Below, in pieces: positions 1 through 5,711 of a DNA stretch of 9,430 nt. The stretch's first letter is position 1. Each line of letters begins with the position of its first letter. A model generated the notes under the pieces. The model did no database searches. It had not been told where the DNA came from and saw nothing but the letters and a program-made list of their open reading frames with translations. This stretch comes from CAYJCL01 sp964370475 (GTDB lineage Bacteria; Bacillota_I; Bacilli_A; RF39; UBA660). Both the position numbers and the translations under genes were made by a program. Location of the stretch: assembly GCA_964370475.1 (NCBI GenBank), contig CAYJJI010000028.1, forward strand, positions 1 through 9,430. The letters are read 5' to 3'.

Positions 1-258
1 ACCAGTTGCGCCCGTTGGACCTGTTGGACCTTCTGTACCAGTTGCTCCTGTTGGAATTGCAAATTCAAATATCGCATCAATATTAGTTCCTACATTTGTA
101 ACTGTTGCTTGATTTCCTGGTTCTAATGTAGTAGTTAGGCCTGTTGTTACAGTTGTAGGTCCTGCCGGTCCTGTTGGGCCAGTCGGACCTGTTACTTGCG
201 CTGCTTGAATTAAACGATCGACATCAATACAACAAGCGTTTATATATTTATTATTCAT
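1..258 (-). CDS. Collagen-like repeat protein, N-terminal part (cut by window edge)
   Basis: The frame reads 86 codons from an ATG at 256-258 to the window edge without a stop, so the C-terminus is missing. A strong AGGAGG ribosome binding site lies about 7 bases before the start. A leader of about 22 residues (MNNKYINACC..., with a Cys pair at 9-10 and no clear signal peptide) is followed by collagen-type triplets (TGPTGPTGPAGP, about residues 23-34). A non-collagenous segment of about 35 residues follows (TLEPGNQATVTNVGTN...FEFAIP). Triplets then resume (TGATGTEGPTGPTGATG). Collagen-like proteins of this layout in Bacillota and their phages form trimeric surface or spore-coat fibres; that role is inferred here. 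The higher GC of this stretch comes from its Gly, Pro and Thr codons. A weak hairpin terminator separates it from the redox operon upstream. I found no convincing promoter in the 60 bases before it, though one is expected there. Confidence 0.85.
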   Translation of the reverse strand, partial: MNNKYINACCIDVDRLIQAAQVTGPTGPTGPAGPTTVTTGLTTTLEPGNQATVTNVGTNIDAIFEFAIPTGATGTEGPTGPTGATG

Positions 259-316
259 CTTTTCCTCCTTATGTTATTCTATGTGTTAAGTATTACTAAA
301 GATAATATAAATGCAC

Positions 317-338
317 AAAAAAACAACATTAAGTTGCT
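317..338 (-). terminator. Weak intrinsic terminator after the redox operon
   Basis: On the minus strand, directly after the stop codon of the small thioredoxin gene, AGCAAC and GTTGTT can pair (six pairs, one of them G-T) around a 5-base loop. A run of seven T follows, at + strand 317-323. The stem is short and AT-rich, so termination may be partial and some transcripts could continue into the collagen-like gene. Confidence 0.5.
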
Positions 339-617
339 TTAACAATTCCCATTACAGCTGCATGATGATTCTTTTACTGTTAAATTTCCTTCGATTACTT
401 CTTTTATTTCTTTTGTTGATAATTCTTTTCCAGTAGATACTACTTTTTCATCTATTATCATTGCTGGTGCAACCATAATTCCGTATTCTATCATAATACT
501 TAAATCTGTTATATATTCTACATCTGCTTCCACATTGTTTTCTGTAACATATTTTTGAACGCTTTCATATAATTTTTTACATGATTTACATCCGCTTCCT
601 AATACTTTAATTTTCAT
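339..617 (-). CDS. Small cytosolic thioredoxin-like protein (redox-active disulfide protein 2 type)
   Basis: This 92-residue protein has the thioredoxin-3 fold pattern: MKIKVLGSGCKSCKK with a CxxC redox pair at Cys10 and Cys13, then a conserved VAPAMIID strand with the cis-proline position near residue 51. There is no signal peptide, so it should act in the cytosol. Proteins of this family commonly sit beside ArsP/YraQ-type permeases and ArsR regulators, as here, and are presumed to reduce or hand over thiol-bound metal(loid)s; that role is not proven. An added Cys-rich tail, CSCNGNC (Cys86, 88, 92), could bind a soft metal. The gene is the last of a six-gene operon and starts 9 bases after the CcdA gene, with a GGAGG site before its ATG. 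It could also serve as the cytosolic electron donor to CcdA. Confidence 0.88.
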   Translation of the reverse strand: MKIKVLGSGCKSCKKLYESVQKYVTENNVEADVEYITDLSIMIEYGIMVAPAMIIDEKVVSTGKELSTKEIKEVIEGNLTVKESSCSCNGNC

Positions 618-626
618 TTTTCCTCC

Positions 627-1316
627 TTATAAACCTATGTATATTAAATATAGCGCTAAAATAATCATAATTGTTCCAAAAACAATTTTAATTATTTTAT
701 TTATTTTATTGTACTTTTCTGATGTTGATATTTTTTGAACAAAGTTTGTTGATGTTCCTGCAATTATTATTAAAATGCTATGACCTAAAGAATATAGTAA
801 AAGTAATATAATTCCATATATCAAACTATTTTGACCTGCTACTAACAATAGTAATACTGCAAGTACTGGTGTTGAACACGGTGATGAAAATATTCCTGCT
901 AGGAGTCCAGTAATTAACGCTCCTATATAACCTTTTTTCTTATTTTTGGATATTAAATTAACTTTTGGCAAAATATCTATTAAGTCTAAAAATTGTAGTG
1001 CCATTATAATCAGTATAACTCCAACTACCAAATACCACCAGTCTCCGACTAATACAACAGATTGGCCTGCTAATGATGCAATTACTCCGAATATTGTATA
1101 AGTAATTGCTGTACCTAGCGCAAAAACACACGATAGTTTAAAAGCATTTTTTGTATTTTTTTCTTCTTTTTGTCCTACATATCCTATGACTAATGGTACA
1201 CTTGCTAAACTGCATGGTGTAAATGAAGTTATTATCCCAGATATAAGTGTCATCAAAGGTGCTATCCATGAATTATTTTCAATTATTTGACCCATTGATG
1301 TTAATAATTCATTCAT
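627..1316 (-). CDS. ccdA: CcdA/DsbD-type transmembrane thiol-electron carrier
   Basis: The protein has 229 residues, the usual CcdA size, with about six hydrophobic helices (roughly 20-48, 60-84, 90-112, 130-160, 165-188, 208-229). It carries the two family cysteines in the expected prolyl contexts: FTPCSLASVP (Cys35) and SSPCSTP (Cys147). CcdA proteins take electrons from cytosolic thioredoxin and pass them across the membrane to extracytoplasmic thioredoxin-like proteins. Two such membrane-anchored thioredoxins are encoded immediately upstream and a soluble one immediately downstream. That makes an electron path from cytosol to cell surface the likely job, rather than cytochrome c maturation, because no cytochrome genes are present. 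The start ATG overlaps the stop of the preceding gene by one base (TAATG), which indicates translational coupling. Confidence 0.92.
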   Translation of the reverse strand: MNELLTSMGQIIENNSWIAPLMTLISGIITSFTPCSLASVPLVIGYVGQKEEKNTKNAFKLSCVFALGTAITYTIFGVIASLAGQSVVLVGDWWYLVVGVILIIMALQFLDLIDILPKVNLISKNKKKGYIGALITGLLAGIFSSPCSTPVLAVLLLLVAGQNSLIYGIILLLLYSLGHSILIIIAGTSTNFVQKISTSEKYNKINKIIKIVFGTIMIILALYLIYIGL

Positions 1317-1759
1317 TAAAATGTATACCCCATTTCTTTGAATATACTTAATATTTCTGCTTCTGTAATTACTCCTGAGTGAGTTTCTTGTAAATCACCT
1401 TTATCATCATAAAAGAATTGAGTTGGAATATATTGAAATGTAAATTGTTCTCTCAAATTCGGGTTTGCGTTTACATCTACAAATTTTATTATGGCTTTAC
1501 CTTTTAGTAGTTCATTTACTGATTCTAATGTTGGAGCCATTTCTTTGCATGGAATACATTCTGCTCCACCGATATCTAACATTGTTGGATATCCTTTGTT
1601 TAATATTTCATCTTTATTAAAATTTTCATTTGTATGAAGATCAAATAATTCTGTAGTACTTATTTTAGCTGCAGCAGTATTTTTTGAAATGATCATTGCT
1701 GCTATAACCAATGTAATTGCTACTATTACTACTATTGATGTTATGTTATTTTTATTCAA
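1316..1759 (-). CDS. Membrane-anchored extracytoplasmic thioredoxin (CIPC active site)
   Basis: The 147 residues comprise an N-terminal membrane segment (about 6-25) and a thioredoxin fold with active site GGAECIPCKEMAP (Cys68, Cys71) and cis-proline loop IPTQFF (Pro112). The anchor places the domain outside the membrane, where CcdA would keep it reduced. The start codon is TTG at 1757-1759. The next in-frame ATG (residue 22) would destroy the membrane segment, and a GGAAAAGG-like site lies about 10 bases before the TTG. The gene overlaps the end of the upstream thioredoxin gene by 8 bases and ends in a TAATG overlap with ccdA. Its natural substrate is unknown; either a metal(loid)-bound thiol or disulfides of surface proteins would fit. 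Confidence 0.88.
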   Translation of the reverse strand: MNKNNITSIVVIVAITLVIAAMIISKNTAAAKISTTELFDLHTNENFNKDEILNKGYPTMLDIGGAECIPCKEMAPTLESVNELLKGKAIIKFVDVNANPNLREQFTFQYIPTQFFYDDKGDLQETHSGVITEAEILSIFKEMGYTF

Positions 1760-2195
1760 GATATCCAGCCTTTTCCAAACTTACCCTAATATCTGATGAT
1801 GGTTTGTCACCTACCAGTCTGTATGATGTCCCTAGCTCGCTACCTTTTTCTATATATACTGTAGTTGGCGTTCCAGATACCGATGCTATACTATTTAAAT
1901 AAGCTATTTCTTCTTCTGATGTATAATTTTGTGCTACTACTTCATATGCTACTAGGTCATTTTCTAGTAATATTCTTTGTAATTTTGGTTTATATGTTTG
2001 GCAACTGCCACAAGTTTCTGATGTATATACCAATATAAAACTGTCTTCGTTATCTATCTTTTCTTTCAGTTCATTGTAATTTAGTGAAACCAAAGTTTTC
2101 TCTAGTGTATTTTGTTCCTTGTTCATCATAATTCCTGCAAATATCATCCCTGCTATTGCTAATGTTACTATTATTATTAATATTATTTTTTTCAT
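1752..2195 (-). CDS. Membrane-anchored extracytoplasmic thioredoxin (CGSC active site)
   Basis: The 147 residues begin with a Lys-Lys start and one membrane helix (about 3-23), with no obvious cleavage site. A thioredoxin-like domain follows, with YTSETCGSCQTYKP (Cys62, Cys65) and a GTPTTVY cis-proline loop (Pro110). Predicted topology puts the active site outside the membrane. It equals its downstream neighbour in length and layout, but the two sequences look only distantly alike. They are therefore probably two specialised partners of CcdA rather than a recent duplication. An AAGGAG site lies 7 bases before the ATG, and the gene follows the permease stop by 10 bases. Confidence 0.88.
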   Translation of the reverse strand: MKKIILIIIVTLAIAGMIFAGIMMNKEQNTLEKTLVSLNYNELKEKIDNEDSFILVYTSETCGSCQTYKPKLQRILLENDLVAYEVVAQNYTSEEEIAYLNSIASVSGTPTTVYIEKGSELGTSYRLVGDKPSSDIRVSLEKAGYLE

Positions 2196-2205
2196 TTTCT
2201 ACTCC

Positions 2206-3213
2206 TTATATCAATAAATATCCAAAGATATTAAATAAATATCCGATAATTATTATTCCTATTATTACTATTGTGATAAATGTTAAAAGTAATTTCTTTT
2301 TCATTACTTTAGATAGCATTATCATTGATGGTATTGACAAAGCCGTTACTGACATCATGAATGTTAATATTGTACCAATTTCAACTCCTTTATTGTGTAA
2401 TGCTTCAGCTATTGGTATTGTTCCAAATATATCTGCATAAATAGGTGCTCCTACTATTGCTGACAAGATTGGAGCAAATGGGTTTTTTTCTCCTAAAATA
2501 TATTCTATTATATTTTGTGGGATTACATTATGAATTAAAGCTCCTATCCCTACTCCTAGTATAATAAATAATATTACTTTTTTCAATGTCGTTTTAACTT
2601 CTCTTAGAGAATATTTTATTCTTTCCTTTGTTGTTAATTTCTTTTCTTCTATTGTTTCTAACGATTGAGCTTTTTTTACAAAATCTGCTATGTGTTCTCC
2701 TAAATTTAGTTTTTCTATGATTGTTCCACCTATTACTGCTAATACTACACCTATAATTAAATATGATATCGCTACAGTTGGGCCGAATATCGTTAAAAGT
2801 AACATTACCGATGCTAAATCTACAAAAGGTGAGGATATTAAAAACGATGTTGTTACTCCTATTGGCATTCCACTAGATACAAATCCAATAAATATTGGTA
2901 TAGATGAACAACTACAAAATGGTGTTACTGTTCCAAGCAATGCTCCTATTATGTTTCCTTTTATTCCTTTAAACTTACTTAATATTTTTTTTGTTTTTTC
3001 TGGAGGAAAGTAAGATTGTATATAAGATATAACAAAAATCAACATACATAGTAAGATAACTATTTTTATCACGTCATATATAAAGAATTGTAATACTCCT
3101 CCTATTCCACTAGAAGTATCTAAACCGATTAATTCTAGAAGAAAACCGACTAAATCATTTAACCATTTAAGTCCAATTATATTATCAGAAATAAAGTTCC
3201 ATATTTCTATCAT
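2206..3213 (-). CDS. ArsP/YraQ-like permease (DUF318 family)
   Basis: This is a 335-residue membrane protein with roughly eight hydrophobic helices (for example 42-66, 86-110, 117-140, 147-165, 212-232, 250-268, 280-300, 309-331). The family signature TPFCSCSSIPIF (Cys100, Cys102) is followed by GMPIGVTTSFLISSPFVD, and a related second half holds GAPIYADIFGTIPIAEAL. A charged cytosolic loop lies at about 168-210. The best studied relatives, ArsP, export trivalent organoarsenicals and bind them with cysteines, but many members have no known substrate. The ArsR gene ends immediately before this ATG (TAA then ATG), so the two are translationally coupled. Together with the ArsR regulator and thioredoxins this suggests export of a thiol-reactive metal(loid). 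Calling it arsP outright would go too far. Confidence 0.88.
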   Translation of the reverse strand: MIEIWNFISDNIIGLKWLNDLVGFLLELIGLDTSSGIGGVLQFFIYDVIKIVILLCMLIFVISYIQSYFPPEKTKKILSKFKGIKGNIIGALLGTVTPFCSCSSIPIFIGFVSSGMPIGVTTSFLISSPFVDLASVMLLLTIFGPTVAISYLIIGVVLAVIGGTIIEKLNLGEHIADFVKKAQSLETIEEKKLTTKERIKYSLREVKTTLKKVILFIILGVGIGALIHNVIPQNIIEYILGEKNPFAPILSAIVGAPIYADIFGTIPIAEALHNKGVEIGTILTFMMSVTALSIPSMIMLSKVMKKKLLLTFITIVIIGIIIIGYLFNIFGYLLI

Positions 3214-3471
3214 TTAATTACCTATTTCTATTAAAAATATTTTTATATCATTTATTGTCTCTTTATTGATTGAGTATATACACCAAGTACCTTCTTTATG
3301 ACAATTTACTAATCCTACTTCTTTTAGCATTTTCATGTGATAAGAGAACGTTGCCTGTGTTATGTTGAATTTTTTTAATAATTCACATGCACATATACTT
3401 TTTTCTTTACTAATTTCTTTCATTATTTCTAATCTATTTTTATCTGCTAAGACTTTAAATATTTCGTTCAT
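3214..3471 (-). CDS. ArsR/SmtB-family metal(loid)-sensing repressor
   Basis: This 85-residue winged-helix protein has the ArsR layout: LADKNRLEIMKEI (helix 1-2), a cysteine pair in KSICACELL (Cys27, Cys29), the recognition helix ITQATFSYHMKMLKEVGLV (37-55), and the beta wing (56-66). The CxC pair sits where ArsR proteins bind As(III)/Sb(III) (the ELCVCDL-type site). Cys57 and Cys64, on and after the wing, may add ligands. It is the first gene of the operon. Upstream lie a near-perfect promoter and two related palindromes, so it almost certainly represses itself and the five genes behind it until inducer binds. The protein is somewhat shorter than most ArsR proteins (about 95-120 residues), mainly at the C-terminus. 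The ribosome binding site (AGAAAG) is weak. Confidence 0.93.
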   Translation of the reverse strand: MNEIFKVLADKNRLEIMKEISKEKSICACELLKKFNITQATFSYHMKMLKEVGLVNCHKEGTWCIYSINKETINDIKIFLIEIGN

Positions 3472-3487
3472 ACTTTTTTCTTTCTAT

Positions 3488-3505
3488 TATAGATAGTTAT
3501 CTATA
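3488..3505. promoter_or_regulatory. Downstream ArsR operator palindrome
   Basis: A perfect inverted repeat has 8-base arms TATAGATA and TATCTATA around a 2-base centre. It lies in the predicted 5' untranslated leader, about +3 to +20 of the arsR transcript and 17 bases before the start codon. It shares its core ATAGATA-NN-TATCTAT with the second site centred 29 bases away. The arrangement is typical of ArsR-family sites; assignment to this ArsR is inferred from position. Confidence 0.8.
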
Positions 3506-3514
3506 TCTACTTCG

Positions 3515-3536
3515 ATTATAGATAATTATCTATAAT
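3515..3536. promoter_or_regulatory. Promoter-spacer ArsR operator palindrome
   Basis: A perfect 22-base inverted repeat (arms ATTATAGATAA and TTATCTATAAT, no spacer) occupies the whole -10 element and nearly all of the spacer of the arsR promoter. A bound dimer here would directly block RNA polymerase. It carries the same ATAGATA-NN-TATCTAT core as the downstream site. Confidence 0.85.
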
Positions 3537-3543
3537 TTGTCAA
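3515..3543 (-). promoter_or_regulatory. Consensus sigma-A promoter of the arsR-permease-thioredoxin operon
   Basis: On the minus strand TTGACA (3538-3543) is followed by exactly 17 bases and TATAAT (3515-3520), a perfect match to the housekeeping consensus. Transcription should start near 3508, leaving a leader of about 36 bases. So strong a promoter fits a gene set held off by a repressor. The -35 starts only 4 bases after the T-run side of the preceding terminator hairpin. Confidence 0.9.
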
Positions 3544-3545
3544 TA

Positions 3546-3572
3546 TAAAAATAGTCATATTATGACTATTTT
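3546..3572 (-). terminator. Terminator of the secreted-protein gene, overlapping its stop codon
   Basis: A perfect 11-base inverted repeat, AAAATAGTCAT and ATGACTATTTT with a 3-base loop, lies at 3548-3558 and 3562-3572. On the minus strand it ends in a short T run (ATTTTTATAT). Two bases of the TAA stop codon of the upstream gene are inside the stem. The stem is AT-rich but uninterrupted, and it insulates the next operon promoter. Confidence 0.75.
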
Positions 3573-5373
3573 AAACACCTATTAAACTACCTACTGTTTT
3601 TAATGGAGTATTTGACACTTTGTTCCAAAAATGAACTGTACCATCTTTTAATTCTACAGGTACGCTATCTATTATCAACTCTCCTTGGTCGTATAATACA
3701 AATGAGTGTATTACTGCTTGACCATTTGTTAAACCTGTAGGAGTTCTAAATTGGTTATTTCCAAATAAATATATGTCAAATACTCCTCCCCAGTAGTCAT
3801 CTGGGGGATTCACATACATTTTCCCATCAAAGTATAAACCGTCTTTTCCAATTTCTACTTTATGCCTCACATTTTGCTCGAATGCAGTTTTTCCTAAATT
3901 GTAACTTATTTTGTTAAATTGCAATAAACTTTCTTGTGATGTTTCTAGTCCATTGTAAGAACCATATGCAACTCCAAACATTTGATTTCCATATGCTATT
4001 CTACCACTAAATAACCATACTGATCTTTCTCTTGGTTCTACTATGGTGAATTCTACTATCGCTTTTGATTCACTACTTACAAAGTATCCAGTTTCTACGT
4101 AGGAACCAGTAGTAGATTTAGCTCCTGATATTTCTGTTTCATAAATTTCAAATTCTGAATAATCTTCGAAATTTGATTTTAAGCTTATAGTACCGTTGAT
4201 ATTACTAGCTATACTACTTACTTTTATTGTGAATGTTATACTTCCATTAGGAGGAATAATAGTTCCAGTAACTAATTTTTCTGTTTTATATATTATATTT
4301 CTATTGGTTAGTTCTATTTCTTCTATTCCTTTATAAATATATTCTTTTTCTGTATTATTGTGCACTGTTAGTTCGTAAGTTATATATTTTTGTGCAGTTT
4401 CTATGTCGGGATATATTGCTATTGTATCTGCAGAAATTTTTGCTGTTTTAGTTTCATTTGCACCAAATTCTATTGCTTGTAAATCTGCTCTAACTATCCT
4501 AATATCATTAAATGTTTCGAATAATATAAAATCACTTTCAGTCATTTGGCTTACTTCTTTGTAGAATATATATGTTAGAGTTTCATTTCCTAATATAGAA
4601 AACTCTATTTCATCTATATAACCAGATGAACTTATACTCTTAATAATATAATCATCTTTTGCTATTCTAAATTTATCAGAATCCCATTTCAGGTGAAAAT
4701 TTCTATCAATATTTGATAAGTTATTTACAATTACTTTTTCATAACCATCATATGATTCTACTAATATTTCTATATCATCAGTACTATTTTCTATTTTATC
4801 TAATATGAATTGACCTTTTAACGTCTTTTTATAAGGCGATGTTGATACTACTTCTATTTCTACTGTTGCATCTTTGATTTCTTCTTCACTTTCTAAAGTG
4901 AAATATTGGTTTATACTAGTGGTTCCATCTATCCAATCATATCCTCTGTTTTTACATGTTTCTTCGTCTAGCGAACTTACATCTACTCCGTCTTCTGTAT
5001 TATTCATACATATTTTTACATTTTCTAGAATTCCGTTATATGTATTGCTATTAGAATTATTTAGATTGCAGTTTATATTTGCAACATTACTACTTATAAC
5101 ATTACATTTTATTTGATATTCTATTTTACTTGAGGCGGTATCTCCTGCATCATTATAATTTTCTAATTCAAACATAATTGTATTACCATTCCAATTATTA
5201 TTTAGATTTATCGAATCATTTAATTGTGGACTATTAAAATAAAATCCATTGCTTTCTATGTAGTAATCCCATGCATTTTCTCCCACATATTTAGCAAATG
5301 TCGTTGATATCAGTACAGTTAATATTATCGTTAATATTAGAGTGATTTTTTTGATTTTTTTCTTGATGTTCAC
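3571..5373 (-). CDS. Secreted protein of unknown function with C-terminal LamG-like region
   Basis: A 600-residue protein starts with GTG (5371-5373) behind an AAAGGAG site 9 bases upstream. It begins with basic residues and a hydrophobic stretch (about 9-27) ending TTFAKYV, a signal peptide. The beginning (ENAWDYYIESNGFYFNSPQL) resembles, from memory, openings of secreted proteins in uncultured gut Bacillota. Residues about 60-440 look like successive beta-sandwich segments rich in Ser, Thr, Asn and Glu. The only cysteines are Cys90, 102, 122 and 140, so one or two disulfides are possible. Residues about 425-595 resemble LamG/concanavalin-like domains common in gut phage and surface proteins, which often end in a PVxxxDGTVxxxxKV motif (here VPVELKDGTVHFWNKV). 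There is no LPXTG motif or C-terminal anchor, so it is probably released. It has its own terminator and no clear functional neighbours; glycan or surface binding is a guess. Confidence 0.85.
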   Translation of the reverse strand: MNIKKKIKKITLILTIILTVLISTTFAKYVGENAWDYYIESNGFYFNSPQLNDSINLNNNWNGNTIMFELENYNDAGDTASSKIEYQIKCNVISSNVANINCNLNNSNSNTYNGILENVKICMNNTEDGVDVSSLDEETCKNRGYDWIDGTTSINQYFTLESEEEIKDATVEIEVVSTSPYKKTLKGQFILDKIENSTDDIEILVESYDGYEKVIVNNLSNIDRNFHLKWDSDKFRIAKDDYIIKSISSSGYIDEIEFSILGNETLTYIFYKEVSQMTESDFILFETFNDIRIVRADLQAIEFGANETKTAKISADTIAIYPDIETAQKYITYELTVHNNTEKEYIYKGIEEIELTNRNIIYKTEKLVTGTIIPPNGSITFTIKVSSIASNINGTISLKSNFEDYSEFEIYETEISGAKSTTGSYVETGYFVSSESKAIVEFTIVEPRERSVWLFSGRIAYGNQMFGVAYGSYNGLETSQESLLQFNKISYNLGKTAFEQNVRHKVEIGKDGLYFDGKMYVNPPDDYWGGVFDIYLFGNNQFRTPTGLTNGQAVIHSFVLYDQGELIIDSVPVELKDGTVHFWNKVSNTPLKTVGSLIGV

Positions 5374-5448
5374 AATTTATCACTCCTTTATTCTTTATAT
5401 ATTTTACCGTGAAAAAGTTTTCGTTAAAAGTATTTTTAATAAAGAATT

Positions 5449-5475
5449 AAAAAAATAACCTTTTGGTTATTTTTG
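5449..5475 (-). terminator. Intrinsic terminator after the TSCPD gene
   Basis: The arms AAAAATAACC (5451-5460) and GGTTATTTTT (5465-5474) form a 10-base stem with a TTTT loop. On the minus strand the stem is followed by T residues (GGTTATTTTTTTAA). The TAA stop codon of the TSCPD gene (5467-5469) lies inside the stem. It closes the NUDIX-TSCPD transcript. Confidence 0.8.
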
Positions 5476-5709
5476 ATTTTCTTCTATAGCTTTTGATAAT
5501 TGGTCTCCGCAAGATGTCCCTCTATTTTGGCAATCTATCCCTTTTAATAATGACACTACTTCTTTCGGCTCTTTGCCTTCTACTAATTTTGCAATTGCTT
5601 TTAAGTTTCCGTCACATCCTCCTGAAAATTTTACATTATGTATTTTATTATCTGTTATTTCATATGATATATTTCTAGGACATACTCCTTTTGTTTGATA
5701 TTTATACAT
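5467..5709 (-). CDS. Small TSCPD-domain protein (TIGR03905-like)
   Basis: The 80-residue protein matches the stand-alone TSCPD family: TKGVCPRNISYEI at the start, VKFSGGCDGNLKAIAKLVEG in the middle, and GIDCQNRGTSCGDQLSKAI near the end. Four cysteines, Cys10, 32, 60 and 67, sit at the family positions and could bind zinc. The same domain is found at the C-terminus of B12-dependent ribonucleotide reductases, but the single-domain proteins have no settled function. The gene follows the NrtR-like gene by 2 bases, and its AAGGAG site overlaps that stop codon, so the two are made together. A terminator follows directly. Confidence 0.9.
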   Translation of the reverse strand: MYKYQTKGVCPRNISYEITDNKIHNVKFSGGCDGNLKAIAKLVEGKEPKEVVSLLKGIDCQNRGTSCGDQLSKAIEENQK

Positions 5710-5711
5710 AC

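Noticed and set aside
627..1759. CcdA and thioredoxin genes as a cytochrome c maturation system
   Set aside because: No cytochrome, heme ligation (ResB/ResC, CcmF-like) or CXXCH-containing genes are present, and the operon is headed by an ArsR-type regulator and permease.
1717..1902. Plus-strand open frame opposite the two anchored thioredoxin genes
   Set aside because: It runs antisense to two well-supported thioredoxin genes, is low-complexity at its start (Leu-rich from the reversed Ile/Val membrane codons), and has no family resemblance.
1316..2195. The two anchored thioredoxins as a recent tandem duplication
   Set aside because: They have equal length and layout, but the active sites (CGSC and CIPC) and most other residues differ, so any duplication would be old.
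2156..2440. Plus-strand open frame opposite the permease end
   Set aside because: Its hydrophobic sequence is the antisense of the permease and thioredoxin membrane helices; there is no independent support.
2690..3013. Plus-strand open frame of 107 codons opposite the permease
   Set aside because: It lies fully within the permease gene, which has clear family motifs, and resembles no protein I recognise.
4874..5116. Plus-strand open frame opposite the secreted-protein gene
   Set aside because: It is antisense to a long supported gene, is rich in Ser/Leu as expected from reversed codons, and has no ribosome binding site of note.
5374..5450. Candidate promoter before the secreted-protein gene (TAAAAT near 5402 with a TTTTAA-like -35)
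   Set aside because: A promoter must exist here, since a terminator lies just upstream, but the -35 match is poor and several AT-rich alternatives fit equally well.
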